Shown here one piece after another: positions 33,119 through 42,915 of a stretch of 64,000 bases of DNA (its first letter is position 1; every line of letters starts with the position of its first letter). Origin of the DNA: Candidatus Thiothrix anitrata (GTDB lineage: Bacteria > Pseudomonadota > Gammaproteobacteria > Thiotrichales > Thiotrichaceae); assembly GCF_017901155.1 (NCBI RefSeq), contig NZ_CP072800.1:2197283-2261282 (forward strand), written 5' to 3'. Below the pieces are notes generated by a model. It was not told the DNA's origin, did not search any database, and saw only the letters and a list, made by a program, of their open reading frames with translations. The translations under genes and the position numbers were made by a program.

Positions 33119-33625
33119 ATGAGCACCGTATCATCAGAACAAAATTGCTACTTTTGCGCCGTTTCCAGAGGCGAAGCTGATCCGTTTATTTTTGAAAATC
33201 GCTCATTTGTTGGGGTTTTTGATACGAATCCGGTGAATCCCGGTCACGCGCTGGTGATTCCAAGACGGCATGTTGTGTCGCTTTTTGAGCTGAATGCTGC
33301 GGAGCAGGCTGATTATTTTGATGCCATCCGGGGAGTCAAGGCAGTCATCGAAACCACGGATATGTTCGATTTGTATCAAAACATGCTACAGCGGGATTAT
33401 CTGCAAGGCCGCCCCATGAATCACATTGAAACGGTTTTGGGGCTGCCGTTCCTGTCCGCACAACCTGATGCCTATACCATTGGCAACAATGACGGTCGGG
33501 CAGCGGGAAGAAGTATTGACCATTTGCATGTTATTGTTTTGCCGCGCTACCAAGGTGATGTGGAAAATCCGCGAGGCGGCATCCGTAACGTGATTCCTGA
33601 CAGAGCAAATTACCAAAGACGTTAG
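33119..33625 (+). CDS. HIT-family protein with altered histidine triad
   Basis: 168 residues. The HIT opening CYFCAVSRGEADPFIFEN, the VNPGHALVIPRRHV block and a histidine motif are present. The motif reads DHLHVIVLPRY: the first two histidines fit the H-x-H-x-H triad but the third is replaced by Ile. HIT proteins hydrolyse or transfer nucleotides. An insert of about 30 residues (QRDYLQGRPMNHIETVLG) before the motif lengthens the usual domain. Activity may be altered. It stands alone. Confidence 0.8.
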   Translation: MSTVSSEQNCYFCAVSRGEADPFIFENRSFVGVFDTNPVNPGHALVIPRRHVVSLFELNAAEQADYFDAIRGVKAVIETTDMFDLYQNMLQRDYLQGRPMNHIETVLGLPFLSAQPDAYTIGNNDGRAAGRSIDHLHVIVLPRYQGDVENPRGGIRNVIPDRANYQRR

Positions 33626-33704
33626 TTTTTTCATGCGTTAGGTTTCGCTATCGGGTACAGTAGTGACCCGAATTTATTGTACTTCACTGATTAAGGATAT
33701 GACC

Positions 33705-34028
33705 ATGCCGCAATTCGTACTTGTTTATTTGGGTGGCAACCAGCCGAGCAGCCCTGAAAAAGCCCAGCAGCATTTTGAGCGTTACACGCAGTGGTTGACA
33801 TCAATTGGCGAGTCGTTGATTGTGCCGACGATTCCTTTGAAGGATACCGTTACCGTCAGCTCCAGTGGTACAGTTAGGGAAGGTGGCAGTAGTGCCATGT
33901 CTGGTTTTTCGATTATCAAGGCTGAGTCAATGCAGGCGGCATTGGACATTGCCAAAGATTGCCCGTTTCTTGAAATCGGTGGTTCATTGGAAGTGTCTGA
34001 ATTGATGCAAATGCCGCCGACGCATTAA
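33705..34028 (+). CDS. YCII/DGPF-related small protein
   Basis: About 107 residues beginning MPQFVLVYLGGNQPSS. The alternating pattern with SGFSIIKAESMQAALDIAKDCPFLEIGGSLEVSEL matches the YCII-related (dimeric ferredoxin-like) family; no enzyme activity is assigned. ATG 33705 lies 8 nt after AAGGA; ATG 33699 is the alternative. Confidence 0.78.
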   Translation: MPQFVLVYLGGNQPSSPEKAQQHFERYTQWLTSIGESLIVPTIPLKDTVTVSSSGTVREGGSSAMSGFSIIKAESMQAALDIAKDCPFLEIGGSLEVSELMQMPPTH

Positions 34029-34041
34029 TTACGTTGAACGC

Positions 34042-35100
34042 TTGCCACACGCCGTCTATACTCAAGAGCCTGACTCATCTCCGGAATCTTCCGTTTCCTT
34101 GAATACTAACAATAGCACTGCGGTGGAAAGTGGCAGGCACACCGTCCAGTTTGAACTCGAACCTGCGGATACCGAACGTTTAATGAACTTGTGCGGTCAG
34201 TTTGATCAGCATTTGCGTCAATTAGAAAATCGTTTAGGTGTGGAAATCAATAATCGGGGCAATTTGTTCCAAGTCACTGGCACTCCCGTGTCGGTTCAGT
34301 TGAGCATCAATCTTTTGCACGACCTTTACCGCGAAACCATCCATTCGGTGCTTAGCCCGGAAAGCCTGCATTTGTTTTTGCAGGAAGCTAACCTTGATAA
34401 GGTGGCAGCGAACAGCAGCGATGATGTGCGCATCCGTACCAAGCGCGGTTACATCAAGCCTAAAGGTTTAGCACAAAGCCAATACATCCAGAATATTCGT
34501 CGTCACGATGTCACCTTTGGCATTGGCCCTGCGGGTACGGGTAAAACTTGGTTGGCGGTGGCGTGTGCGGTGGAAGCCTTAGAGCGTGATGAGGTGCGTC
34601 GCTTGGTGCTGGTGCGTCCTGCGGTGGAGGCGGGGGAACGCTTAGGGTTTTTGCCCGGTGATTTGAGCCAGAAAATTGACCCGTATTTACGCCCCATGTA
34701 TGACGCTTTGTACGAAATGTTGGGTCTTGAAAAGGTCAATAAGCTGATTGAGCGCAGCGTGATTGAAGTCGCGCCGTTGGCTTATATGCGCGGGCGCACC
34801 CTCAATGATGCGTTTATTTTGCTGGATGAAGCGCAAAACACCACCGCCGAACAAATGAAAATGTTCCTGACGCGCTTGGGGTTTGGTTCTTCGGCAGTGA
34901 TTACCGGCGATATTACCCAGATTGATTTACCGCACCATCAAAAATCGGGGCTGAAACACGCCATTGAGATTTTGGAAGCCGTTGACGGTATCAGTTTCAA
35001 CTATTTCAGCGGACGCGATGTGGTGCGCCATAAGCTGGTGCAAAAAATTGTGGAGGCATACGAGAGTCATGGGGCTGCAACTCGATATTCAGAATCCTGA
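34042..35100 (+). CDS. ybeZ: PhoH-like ATPase (YbeZ)
   Basis: 352 residues when read from a TTG at 34042. The N-terminal KH-like region ([29 protein letters not shown]) leads to the PhoH ATPase core with Walker [15 protein letters not shown] and Walker [15 protein letters not shown]. No ATG is available upstream of residue 47, and no clear ribosome binding site precedes the TTG, so the exact start is uncertain. YbeZ works with the YbeY endoribonuclease, encoded next, in rRNA and ribosome maturation. The order phoH-ybeY-corC-lnt is conserved. Confidence 0.92.
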   Translation: MPHAVYTQEPDSSPESSVSLNTNNSTAVESGRHTVQFELEPADTERLMNLCGQFDQHLRQLENRLGVEINNRGNLFQVTGTPVSVQLSINLLHDLYRETIHSVLSPESLHLFLQEANLDKVAANSSDDVRIRTKRGYIKPKGLAQSQYIQNIRRHDVTFGIGPAGTGKTWLAVACAVEALERDEVRRLVLVRPAVEAGERLGFLPGDLSQKIDPYLRPMYDALYEMLGLEKVNKLIERSVIEVAPLAYMRGRTLNDAFILLDEAQNTTAEQMKMFLTRLGFGSSAVITGDITQIDLPHHQKSGLKHAIEILEAVDGISFNYFSGRDVVRHKLVQKIVEAYESHGAATRYSES

Positions 35101-35545
35101 AGATTATTTGACCCTACCTGCGGAGGCGGATTTATTGCAATGGGCGCAAGCCGCATGGCAGGAAGACGGCGAAGTGGGTGTGGTGTTGCGGATTGTTGCG
35201 GAGGCGGAAAGCCAGCAGTTAAACCGTGATTTTCGCGGCAAAGATTACCCAACCAATGTGTTGTCGTTTCCTTACGACGCGCCGCCAATCCCGCTGGAAG
35301 ACGATGAAACCGAGTACTTAGGTGATTTGGCGATTTGTTTGCCGGTGGTTGAGCGCGAAGCGGCGGAGCAAGAGAAAACGCTTACCCAGCATTGGGCGCA
35401 TTTAGTGGTGCATGGTTTATTGCATTTACAAGGTTATGACCATATAACGGACGACGAAGCTGAAACGATGGAGGCGTTGGAAACACGTATCCTCGTGACA
35501 CTTGGTTTTTCTGACCCTTACCAATTGATTTTAGAGGAACAATGA
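35069..35545 (+). CDS. ybeY: Endoribonuclease YbeY
   Basis: 158 residues. The zinc-binding [11 protein letters not shown] triad, preceded by HLVV, is the family signature, as are [18 protein letters not shown] and [15 protein letters not shown]. It takes part in 16S rRNA 3' maturation and ribosome quality control. The ATG at 35069 lies inside the last 32 bp of phoH; the next gene overlaps its stop by 4 bp. Confidence 0.95.
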   Translation: MGLQLDIQNPEDYLTLPAEADLLQWAQAAWQEDGEVGVVLRIVAEAESQQLNRDFRGKDYPTNVLSFPYDAPPIPLEDDETEYLGDLAICLPVVEREAAEQEKTLTQHWAHLVVHGLLHLQGYDHITDDEAETMEALETRILVTLGFSDPYQLILEEQ

Positions 35546-36414
35546 AAAGTGACATAGGTGACTCGCGACCTCGACCGCGGTGGAAACAATGGCTAATACA
35601 AACTCTTGACCTTACTTCCCAAAGCCGGGAAGATCTGATGGAAGACCTGCAACGGGCTAATGAAAAAAACCTCCTTCCGGGGGAAACGGTCGGGATGTTA
35701 CAGGGGGTGTTGGAATTTGGTGAGCTGCAAGTGCGCGACATCATGGTTTCACGTTCTCAAATCAACTTTATTTACCATGACGATAATTTCAGCAAAATCC
35801 TGCAACGCATTGCTGAAACGGAGCATTCCCGTTATCCGGTGGTGGATGAGGATCGTGATGATTTAGTCGGTATTTTGCTGGCAAAAGATTTACTCAAATA
35901 CATTGGGCAAGAAGCTGAATTTAAGATTGATGATATTATTCGTCCCGCATTAATTATTCCTGAAAGTCAGCGATTGAGTCGTTTATTGACCGAATTCCGC
36001 AATAGCCGCAACCACATGGCAGTGGTCATTGATGAGTATTCGGGAATTTCGGGTGTGGTGACGTTTGAAGACGTGCTGGAGCAAATTGTCGGTGAAATCG
36101 ACGATGAGCACGACGCTGAAGAAGACGAAGTGACTCAAGTGGTGGAGCAAGACGACGGGCGTTTTATTGTGGAGGCTACTACGCCGATTGATGAGTTCAA
36201 CGATATTGTAGGCACAAAGTTTGATACCGATGAGTTTGATACTATTGCCGGTATCGTTATCAATAAATTGGGTAAAATTCCGCGTCAAGGTGATGAAATA
36301 GTGCTCGAAGGTTGGTTGTTCCGTATTTTGCGCAGTGATAACCGGCGTATTTTATCGTTGGAAGTGTTACCTCACACCGAAAGTTCATCATTGGCAGCAA
36401 CGCCTGCGTTATAA
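35542..36414 (+). CDS. corC: CorC/HlyC-type CBS-domain transporter-associated protein
   Basis: 290 residues. Two CBS domains (about 65-185, with [14 protein letters not shown] and [29 protein letters not shown]) are followed by an acidic linker and the CorC_HlyC domain ([23 protein letters not shown]). Family members are linked to magnesium and cobalt efflux. It lacks a DUF21 membrane domain, like E. coli YbeX. Part of the ybeZ-ybeY-corC-lnt operon. Confidence 0.93.
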   Translation: MKSDIGDSRPRPRWKQWLIQTLDLTSQSREDLMEDLQRANEKNLLPGETVGMLQGVLEFGELQVRDIMVSRSQINFIYHDDNFSKILQRIAETEHSRYPVVDEDRDDLVGILLAKDLLKYIGQEAEFKIDDIIRPALIIPESQRLSRLLTEFRNSRNHMAVVIDEYSGISGVVTFEDVLEQIVGEIDDEHDAEEDEVTQVVEQDDGRFIVEATTPIDEFNDIVGTKFDTDEFDTIAGIVINKLGKIPRQGDEIVLEGWLFRILRSDNRRILSLEVLPHTESSSLAATPAL

Positions 36415-36447
36415 TGCGCAGTAGTTTTGTTGGCTGGATGTATTTCA

Positions 36448-37998
36448 ATGCTCTCATTCCATGATTCCCTGAAAAAAGTAGATTACCTGCTGGCTTTGCT
36501 GGCAGGTGCGTCAATGGTGTTGGCTTTTGCCCCGTTTGAATTGCGTGCGTTTGCGTGGTTTGCCCCAGCGGTGTTGTTTTGGCTGAGCCTGAAAAATATT
36601 TCTCGTGGACAACGTTTGCGCTTGGCATGGGTGTTTGGCATTGGTTTGTTTGCGGGTGGTGCGCATTGGATTTATGTCAGTATCCATTTTTTCGGGGGTG
36701 CAAATAGTTTCATTGCGGCTTTGATGGTGCTGTTGTTTGTATTGTTTGTGAGTTTGCCGCTGATGCTGTTTGGCTGGCTGACCTCCTATACCCAGCATTT
36801 ACCGGTGGTGTGGCGTTTATTAGGTATTTTTCCGGCGGCTTGGGTATTAACTGAATGGTTCCGTGGTTGGATATTGACGGGCTTCCCTTGGCTGCAATTG
36901 GGTATTACCCAAGTGGATACTTGGCTGGTGAATTACGCGCCGATTACTGGGGTGCTAGGGGTGAGTTGGCTGGTGGCCTTGGGTGCGGGCATTATCTTAG
37001 TACTGGTTTTGGGTAGCGTGCGTGAGCGGGTATTGGTCACGGTATTGGCCTTGGTGATGGCCGGAGGTGGTTACGGTTTGGGTTTGGTGCATTGGACTAA
37101 AGCCGCTGGTGAGCCGTTATACGTGAGTATGTTGCAAGGCAATGTTGATCAGTTAAGTAAGTGGGATGCGGCTTTCCGCAATGAAAATGTTCAAGCGTAT
37201 TTGGATTTGATGGATCAGGATAAATACCCCGACGTGGCGCAGTCGCATTTGGTGATTTGGCCTGAGACGGCATTGTCTGATTATTTTCACTTTTCCAAAG
37301 ACGATGTGATGTTGCCGTTGCAACAATGGGCGAAAGATGCTGAAGCGGAGTTGCTGGTAGGTGGTTTTTTCCACGATGCTGAAACTGAGTCAGTTTACAA
37401 CGCGATCATGGCGATAGGCGGTAAATATGATGTGGAAACTTCGTTGAAAACCGCTGATGGGGTTTATGGTAAACGGCATTTAGTGCCTTTTAGTGAATAC
37501 ATTCCGCTGTTGGATTATCTGCGCTTTTTGGAAAACATCGTTAAATTACCTTACGACAATGTAACGCCTTGGAAGGGCGGGCATACCTTGACAGTTGCCG
37601 GACAACCGATGCGTATGTCGGTGTGTTACGAAGATGCTTATGCCGAAGAAATGATCGAAGGCTTGCCCGAAGCTACCATGCTGGTGAATGTGAGTAATGA
37701 CGGTTGGTTTACCGGGTCGATTGAGCCGCAGCAACACGCGGAGCTGGCACGGATGCGGGCTGTGGAAACCGGACGCTTTTTATTGCGTGCCACCAATAAC
37801 GGCGTGAGTGCGATTATTAATGAGAAAGGGCAGGTATTAAACACTATGCCGCAGTACCAGTCAGGGGTTGTTTCGGGGTACGCCATGCCTTTGAGTGGTG
37901 CTACTCCGTATGTGGAAGTGGGTAATTGGTTGGTCATTGTTACCATGTTGTTATTGTTCTTAATACCGCTGGTAGGGTTTCGTGGTAAATTCGTTTAA
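36448..37998 (+). CDS. lnt: Apolipoprotein N-acyltransferase
   Basis: Adds the third acyl chain to bacterial lipoproteins in the inner membrane. About 516 residues. Six to seven membrane segments in the first 200 residues are followed by a periplasmic nitrilase-like domain with the Glu-Lys-Cys triad contexts VIWPETAL, GVYGKRHLVPFSEYIP and SVCYEDAY, then a final membrane span. ATG 36448 is preferred over an upstream TTG at 36427. Confidence 0.96.
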   Translation: MLSFHDSLKKVDYLLALLAGASMVLAFAPFELRAFAWFAPAVLFWLSLKNISRGQRLRLAWVFGIGLFAGGAHWIYVSIHFFGGANSFIAALMVLLFVLFVSLPLMLFGWLTSYTQHLPVVWRLLGIFPAAWVLTEWFRGWILTGFPWLQLGITQVDTWLVNYAPITGVLGVSWLVALGAGIILVLVLGSVRERVLVTVLALVMAGGGYGLGLVHWTKAAGEPLYVSMLQGNVDQLSKWDAAFRNENVQAYLDLMDQDKYPDVAQSHLVIWPETALSDYFHFSKDDVMLPLQQWAKDAEAELLVGGFFHDAETESVYNAIMAIGGKYDVETSLKTADGVYGKRHLVPFSEYIPLLDYLRFLENIVKLPYDNVTPWKGGHTLTVAGQPMRMSVCYEDAYAEEMIEGLPEATMLVNVSNDGWFTGSIEPQQHAELARMRAVETGRFLLRATNNGVSAIINEKGQVLNTMPQYQSGVVSGYAMPLSGATPYVEVGNWLVIVTMLLLFLIPLVGFRGKFV

Positions 37999-38025
37999 CG
38001 GGATTGTGACCAAGGAGCATTTACC

Positions 38026-38400
38026 ATGAAATTATGTCGTTATCTTGTGGTGGGTTTGCTATTGAGCAGTGGCTTGGTTGGGTGTGCGGGCGTACCACCT
38101 GCGGAGCAATTGCGGCGTGAAATGGCGGGTGTGGATAATTCCTCGCCGGTATTTTCCCAAGGTTATGCTGACGGTTGTCAAAGTGGTTTGTCTGCCGGAG
38201 GCGATGGTCGTTTTGTGTATGTTAAAGATTTGAGCAAAGTCAATCAGCCAAATTATAAGCTGGGTTGGGAAGATGGTTTCCGTATTTGTCAGTCCCGCCA
38301 AGTACAGCGTAATAATGAACGCAATAGCACCGATCGGTTTGGTGGTGCGCCTTATCCTTGGTTTCCGCGAACCGGGGTAAGTATTGGAGTGCAATTATAG
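38026..38400 (+). CDS. Small predicted lipoprotein, unknown function
   Basis: 124 residues with a lipoprotein signal (VVGLLLSSGLVGCAG, Cys20 as the lipidated residue). The mature part contains two Gly/Asp-rich segments that look related (SQGYADGCQSGLSAGGD and KLGWEDGFRICQS), each with one Cys that could pair. AAGGAG precedes the ATG by 10 nt. No family name recognised. It follows lnt by 27 bp and may be co-transcribed. Confidence 0.75.
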   Translation: MKLCRYLVVGLLLSSGLVGCAGVPPAEQLRREMAGVDNSSPVFSQGYADGCQSGLSAGGDGRFVYVKDLSKVNQPNYKLGWEDGFRICQSRQVQRNNERNSTDRFGGAPYPWFPRTGVSIGVQL

Positions 38401-38474
38401 GTAGTGTTAGTCAGGATTGGTGTTTTCACGTACAATCGCCCCTTTTTCACCCGCGACCACAACTCAGGAACCCT

Positions 38475-39581
38475 ATGCAATTCAACACCACAGAAGAAAT
38501 TCTTGAAGACCTTGCCGCTGGCAAAATGGTCGTTATTGTTGACGATGAAGACCGCGAAAACGAAGGCGATTTGCTGATGGTAGCGTCGCTGACACGCCCG
38601 GAAGATATTAACTTCATGGTGAAGGAAGGGCGTGGTCTGGTGTGTTTAACATTGACCCGTGAACGTTGTAAGCAGTTGAATCTGCCTTTGATGATTTCTG
38701 CAACCGATGAAGAACACCGTACCAATTTCACCGTTTCCATTGAGGCGGCGGAAGGTGTAACTACCGGTATTTCAGCGTATGACCGGGCGCATACGATCCG
38801 TACTGCGGTTGCACCGAATGCTGTGCCGCAAGACATTGAGCAACCCGGACATATTTTTCCGCTGATGGCACAGCCGGGTGGGGTATTAACCCGTGCCGGA
38901 CACACGGAAGCCGGTTGTGATCTGGCGCGTTTAGCCGGTTTTGAACCCGCCGCCACCATTGTGGAAATCCTCAATGAAGACGGCACGATGGCGCGTCGCC
39001 CTGACTTAGAGGTGTTCGCACAAAAACACGGTCTGAAAATGGGGACGATTGAAGACTTAATCCGTTATCGGGTGCAAAACGAAAAGACAGTCGAGCGCGT
39101 TTTCGAGCGTGAGGTGCAGACTGATTTCGGGCAGTTTCATTTGGTGGCATTTCAAGAGTTTGCGAAGCGCGACCTGCATTTGGCACTTATCAAGGGTGAA
39201 ATTACCGCAGACAGCGTGATCTTGGTTCGGGTGCATCTGGAAAATGAATTGTGTGATTTATTGTCCTTGAATGAGCCGGGTTGCGGTTGGCCGTTGCGCA
39301 GTGCAATGCAACACATTGAGGAAACCGGCAGCGGTGTTATTGTGATTTTACGCAACGTGAACCAAACACAAGATGTGCTTGAACAGTTGAAAGGGTTTGA
39401 ATCTCGCCCTGTTGTGCAAGACAATAGCCCCTCTTCGCCAGCCGAACTGAAAACTTATGGTATTGGTGCGCAAATCTTATCCGATATTGGCGTGCGCCGG
39501 ATGCGGGTAATGAGTGCACCGAAGCGTTTCCATGGAATCGCGGGTTTCGGTCTGGAAATTGTTGAATATGTTCATGATTGA
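38475..39581 (+). CDS. ribBA: RibBA-like: 3,4-dihydroxy-2-butanone 4-phosphate synthase with degenerate GTP cyclohydrolase II half
   Basis: 368 residues. The N-terminal half has the DHBP synthase signatures VIVDDEDRENEGDLLMVA and RAGHTEAGCDLARLAG, so ribulose 5-phosphate conversion for riboflavin is secure. The C-terminal half keeps the GTP cyclohydrolase II length but lacks the zinc-binding cysteine cluster (normally C-x2-GDxxxSxxCxC); that region reads RVHLENELCDLLSLNEPGCGW. GTP cyclohydrolase activity is therefore doubtful and a separate ribA would be needed. ATG 38475 has CAGGAA upstream. It forms an operon with ribH and nusB. Confidence 0.93.
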   Translation: MQFNTTEEILEDLAAGKMVVIVDDEDRENEGDLLMVASLTRPEDINFMVKEGRGLVCLTLTRERCKQLNLPLMISATDEEHRTNFTVSIEAAEGVTTGISAYDRAHTIRTAVAPNAVPQDIEQPGHIFPLMAQPGGVLTRAGHTEAGCDLARLAGFEPAATIVEILNEDGTMARRPDLEVFAQKHGLKMGTIEDLIRYRVQNEKTVERVFEREVQTDFGQFHLVAFQEFAKRDLHLALIKGEITADSVILVRVHLENELCDLLSLNEPGCGWPLRSAMQHIEETGSGVIVILRNVNQTQDVLEQLKGFESRPVVQDNSPSSPAELKTYGIGAQILSDIGVRRMRVMSAPKRFHGIAGFGLEIVEYVHD

Positions 39582-39593
39582 TTGGGAATAGCT

Positions 39594-40070
39594 ATGGGCT
39601 GCAATATTATCGAAGGTGATTTCGCACCGCAGGAAGCAAAATACGGCATCGTCGTTGCGCGTTTTAACAGCTTTATCGTTGAAAGTCTGTTGTCGGGCGC
39701 GATTGATGCGTTAAAGCGTCACGGTGGCGTGGCAGAGGAAATGATTGATGTGGTGCGTGTGCCGGGTGCTTATGAGCTACCGTTAGTCGCACAAGCAATG
39801 GCGGCCAATGGTGATTATGATGCCATTATTGCCTTGGGTGCAGTGATTCGTGGCAGCACCCCGCATTTTGATTTTGTCGCAGGTGAAGCTTCCAAAGGGC
39901 TGGCAAGCGTGGGCATGAGCCATGAATTGCCGGTAATTTTCGGTGTGCTGACCACAGACACCATTGAGCAGGCAGTGGAACGCGCTGGTACAAAAGCAGG
40001 CAATAAAGGCGCAGAAGCCGCCTTGTCAGCGATTGAAATGGTTTCATTGCTGCGTAAGATCAGGAAATAA
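39594..40070 (+). CDS. ribH: 6,7-dimethyl-8-ribityllumazine synthase
   Basis: Penultimate riboflavin step, using the DHBP made by the upstream gene. About 158 residues with [59 protein letters not shown] and [17 protein letters not shown](T)KAGNKG. The enzyme assembles into 60-mers or smaller rings. ATG 39594 is preferred over a TTG at 39582. Confidence 0.97.
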   Translation: MGCNIIEGDFAPQEAKYGIVVARFNSFIVESLLSGAIDALKRHGGVAEEMIDVVRVPGAYELPLVAQAMAANGDYDAIIALGAVIRGSTPHFDFVAGEASKGLASVGMSHELPVIFGVLTTDTIEQAVERAGTKAGNKGAEAALSAIEMVSLLRKIRK

Positions 40071-40076
40071 CCACGA

Positions 40077-40541
40077 ATGGCAGGACGCAAACCACTTACC
40101 GAATCTCAGCAACTGATCGCCGGTCGTCGTGTGGCGCGGCGGTTAGCGATGCAGGGTGTTTATCAATGGCTGATTACAGGCAATAGTTTTCGCGATATTT
40201 ACCTGTATTTTCAGGAAGAAACAGAATTGGCGGCGGATTTCCGCAAGTCAGATTCGGCGTTTTTCCACAAGCTGTTGAAAGCCAGCATTGAGGGCGGTGA
40301 GGAACTGGAAAACCGGATTTCCCCTCACCTTGATCGTAAATTGGCACAAGTTGACCCCATTGAACACGCTTTGTTGCGGGTAGCGACTTGCGAGTTGCTG
40401 TATCACCCAGAAACACCGTACAAAGTGGTGGTTAACGAGTACATCAATATGGCGAAAAAATTTGGTGCGGAACAAGCACATAAATTCGTTAACGGCGTAT
40501 TGGACAAAGTAGCGGCTGAAATTCGCCCTCACGGGCGTTAA
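40077..40541 (+). CDS. nusB: Transcription antitermination factor NusB
   Basis: 154 residues, all helical. RRVARRLAMQGVYQWLITG at the start, DPIEHALLRVATCELLY and VVNEYINMAKKFG...KFVNGVLDKVA are standard NusB blocks. It binds boxA RNA with NusE for rRNA antitermination. Placement after ribH is the common order. A hairpin follows at 40549-40578. Confidence 0.97.
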   Translation: MAGRKPLTESQQLIAGRRVARRLAMQGVYQWLITGNSFRDIYLYFQEETELAADFRKSDSAFFHKLLKASIEGGEELENRISPHLDRKLAQVDPIEHALLRVATCELLYHPETPYKVVVNEYINMAKKFGAEQAHKFVNGVLDKVAAEIRPHGR

Positions 40542-40548
40542 CCGCATT

Positions 40549-40578
40549 GACAAGGGGCGTGTGTATTGCGCCCTTGTC
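40549..40578. terminator. Hairpin between convergent nusB and TMEM43-like genes
   Basis: GACAAGGG(G)CG pairs with CGC-CCTTGTC across about 8 nt, giving a stem of roughly 10 bp. It is followed by TTG rather than a full T run on the plus strand. Position between convergent genes supports a terminator role. Confidence 0.55.
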
Positions 40579-40590
40579 TTGTATAGCGTG

Positions 40591-41750
40591 TCAGACAGGA
40601 GTTTTAGCTCGTTTGCCAAGCTTTAATTTTACCGCGATGAAGAGTCCTACTACAGTGGTCAATAAAACTGCCGCCAATAATGGTCGGTAGAAAATCCATG
40701 CCACCGCAATTGTTATCAGTGCAAAGATCATGGCTATTAAAAATGCGATGATTCCCGTGCCCGCACCAACAATATCACCGACAAGAGGCAATACGTCAGC
40801 AATGACGGAAAGCACCTTGAATACCATGTTTATCCCAATGACAAGCAAGATAAAGCCAACTAGCCTCAGCACCCATGTCATCATGGCGTTGTCTTCTTGT
40901 GCGTGCGTTATCATAGCATCAGCACTGTGAGTACCGATTTCCAGAAGTTCAATCGTGCCGCCATTACTGGTAGTGTAGGGTTCAAGCGTATTTTGTACCT
41001 GCTTTGCAATAACACTGACTTCCATAGGTTTAACCACCTCAAAGGTAATGCGCTGATCCCCTATTTGTGGTGTTGCCGGATTTGTGCCACTGTAAAAACC
41101 ACCTTCATGCAGTTGCACACCCTGAGGAAGTTGGGTGTTTTTAATGTCAGTCGCCTGAATAAATAGCGGTTGTGTTTTCTCAATGCGTTCAGTTAGGGAG
41201 CTAGGGAGGCTGAATTTTTCAAGGGATACCGCATCCGCAACCTGTGTGCTTGACTCGTAAGGCATCGTTGCCGGATTCTGGTGTTCTTCAGGAACACGGA
41301 AATTGCCGGAATCAATCGCACTCGCTGACCAAGTTTTTGCATAAGTGTATGTGGTCTTGGTTTCTTCACCACCCCAAGCTTTTTCTGGGTTTCGCTGTGT
41401 GAGGTTTCCTGCCATTGGTACATCTGCGCTACCCTGCGTAATTGCAAGGCATTAGCAGATACGCCAAACACGGGATCACTCAGCACTGCTGTGGTGTCAG
41501 CTTTTCCAGTGAGATGGATCAATTTACCTGAATGAACGGGGTCAACTGCATCCACAGGAACTGAAATGACAGAACCTGCACCTTCCTGAAGTGTTTTATA
41601 TGCTTTGACCGACCTGCCTTCATTCCAAAACAGCAAAGCCAAAGCGACAACAATCAAGATGATGCCAACTAATATTCCTTTAATTGCACCACCAAGACGG
41701 CTAAACCATGATTCAGAAGTGACTTCTGTAAAGTTATTATTTGACATCAA
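40591..41750 (-). pseudogene. TMEM43-family membrane protein gene with one frameshift
   Basis: Two minus-strand frames join into one protein of about 385 residues. The first (from 41750) has a membrane span GILVGIILIVVALALLFWNEGRS, typical of TMEM43. The second continues GEETKTTYTYAKTWSASAIDS...FRVPEEHQNPATMPY and ends with several membrane segments (about the last 100 residues). The change lies at the G4 run (complement of 41372-41375); adding one G restores ...KKLGGGEETKTTYTY, the usual family text. It is therefore either a recent lesion or a consensus error. Confidence 0.82.
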
Positions 41751-41804
41751 GCCTACCCATTAACTTATTGTTAAACATAAATTTGTTACTGATTGGCATT
41801 AATC

Positions 41805-42368
41805 TTATTCCAGACACCTTCTCTGGCGTTGCAGCTCACCCGTCTTTTTGATTTTGGCAGACTGACCAAAGTCCAAGGTGATTTCTTCGGTTTCCATATC
41901 GTTACTAGCAGCATTGATTCCCACCGACAAATAATTTAGTGAAATATTGTCATAGGGGGTTGAGGGTTCACAAGGGTGGTCAGAACCTTGTTCATGCTTA
42001 ATATCAATCCTTACTTCCCCCAATAGCATGGCAATAATGACAGGATCAACTTGTCCGCTCATTTCTTTTGTAATCAAAAGATTGCCTGCATCCTTAACGT
42101 AAGCACCCGGATGACTCCCACCTTCCGAAATACTATCCAACTCACTTTTCGCCATCTCTTGTGTCGAGAACGGTCCTCTGACGACAGCGAACAGGTCTTT
42201 TTTCAAATCAGAATACAAATTGGTGTTCAGAACCCAGCCGCCATCAAGGGCAGCCTTTTCTTGCGCTTCTTTTTGAGTATTCAGAGTATGCGTTATGACA
42301 TAATGGTCGCCTGCCATCACATGACCCGATAACAACAGCAGCACTAGGGCATTCAATAACTTAAACAC
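41805..42368 (-). CDS. Exported protein of unknown function, SPOR-like N-terminal region
   Basis: 187 residues with a signal peptide (LLNALVLLLLSGHVMA-GDHY). The mature N-terminus (HYVITHTLNTQKEAQEKAALDG...LFAVVRGPFSTQEMAKSELD) alternates strand-helix-strand and has the 'V-GPF-t-A' pattern of SPOR-like domains that bind denuded peptidoglycan, which is a weak match. The rest is unrecognised. It lies in the minus-strand group of envelope genes between 40.6 and 43.7 kb. Confidence 0.7.
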   Translation of the reverse strand: MFKLLNALVLLLLSGHVMAGDHYVITHTLNTQKEAQEKAALDGGWVLNTNLYSDLKKDLFAVVRGPFSTQEMAKSELDSISEGGSHPGAYVKDAGNLLITKEMSGQVDPVIIAMLLGEVRIDIKHEQGSDHPCEPSTPYDNISLNYLSVGINAASNDMETEEITLDFGQSAKIKKTGELQRQRRCLE

Positions 42369-42404
42369 GGTATTTCCCTTTCAATGAATAGTTTTAAGCC
42401 AATA

Positions 42405-42869
42405 TTATTTTTCAGCATCCGGTAAATGCTTTAAGTTGATTGCCCATGAGCCTTGCCCCATGCCAGCAACAGCCACCTCAAATACGCCGCGAATAAAGCG
42501 GGCGGAGTGACCTGGATCATAATCAAGCTTACTGAGATCGGCATCAATCGTGTAGGACGTTCCTGTACACATGGGCAGGGTTTCACAATCATCCGTCACG
42601 ATAAACTCACGTGGATCAGGGAAACCGCTTTCATCGCGTTTCAGGTTTTCATCGTTAATATTATAATAATTTGAAATATCCAGCTTCACGGTTTTGCCAT
42701 CATTTTTCATCATGAAAGCATTAAACGCCTGCGCTAACGCCAATGATTCCGCCGAGCGTTCATCATCCGTTTTAATTGCCCCGGAAAATGTCGGCATTTC
42801 TTCTGCCTGACAAGCCGACATAAGCGGAACCAAGACAAGCATAGTTGCGATACGATGTACTAATTTCAT
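42405..42869 (-). CDS. Predicted lipoprotein, unknown function
   Basis: 154 residues from ATG 42869. The lipobox LVPLMSAC gives lipidated Cys at about residue 20. The mature protein contains DDCETLPMCTG and SARFIRGVFEVAVAGMGQGSWAINLKHL, with no family name that I recognise. It lies between the SPOR-like gene and the LprI-like gene, all on the minus strand with gaps of 30-50 bp. Confidence 0.7.
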   Translation of the reverse strand: MKLVHRIATMLVLVPLMSACQAEEMPTFSGAIKTDDERSAESLALAQAFNAFMMKNDGKTVKLDISNYYNINDENLKRDESGFPDPREFIVTDDCETLPMCTGTSYTIDADLSKLDYDPGHSARFIRGVFEVAVAGMGQGSWAINLKHLPDAEK

Positions 42870-42915
42870 TGCCAATCCTTAAAATAAGTTGCTGTTAATG
42901 GTTTGTTTGACGCAG

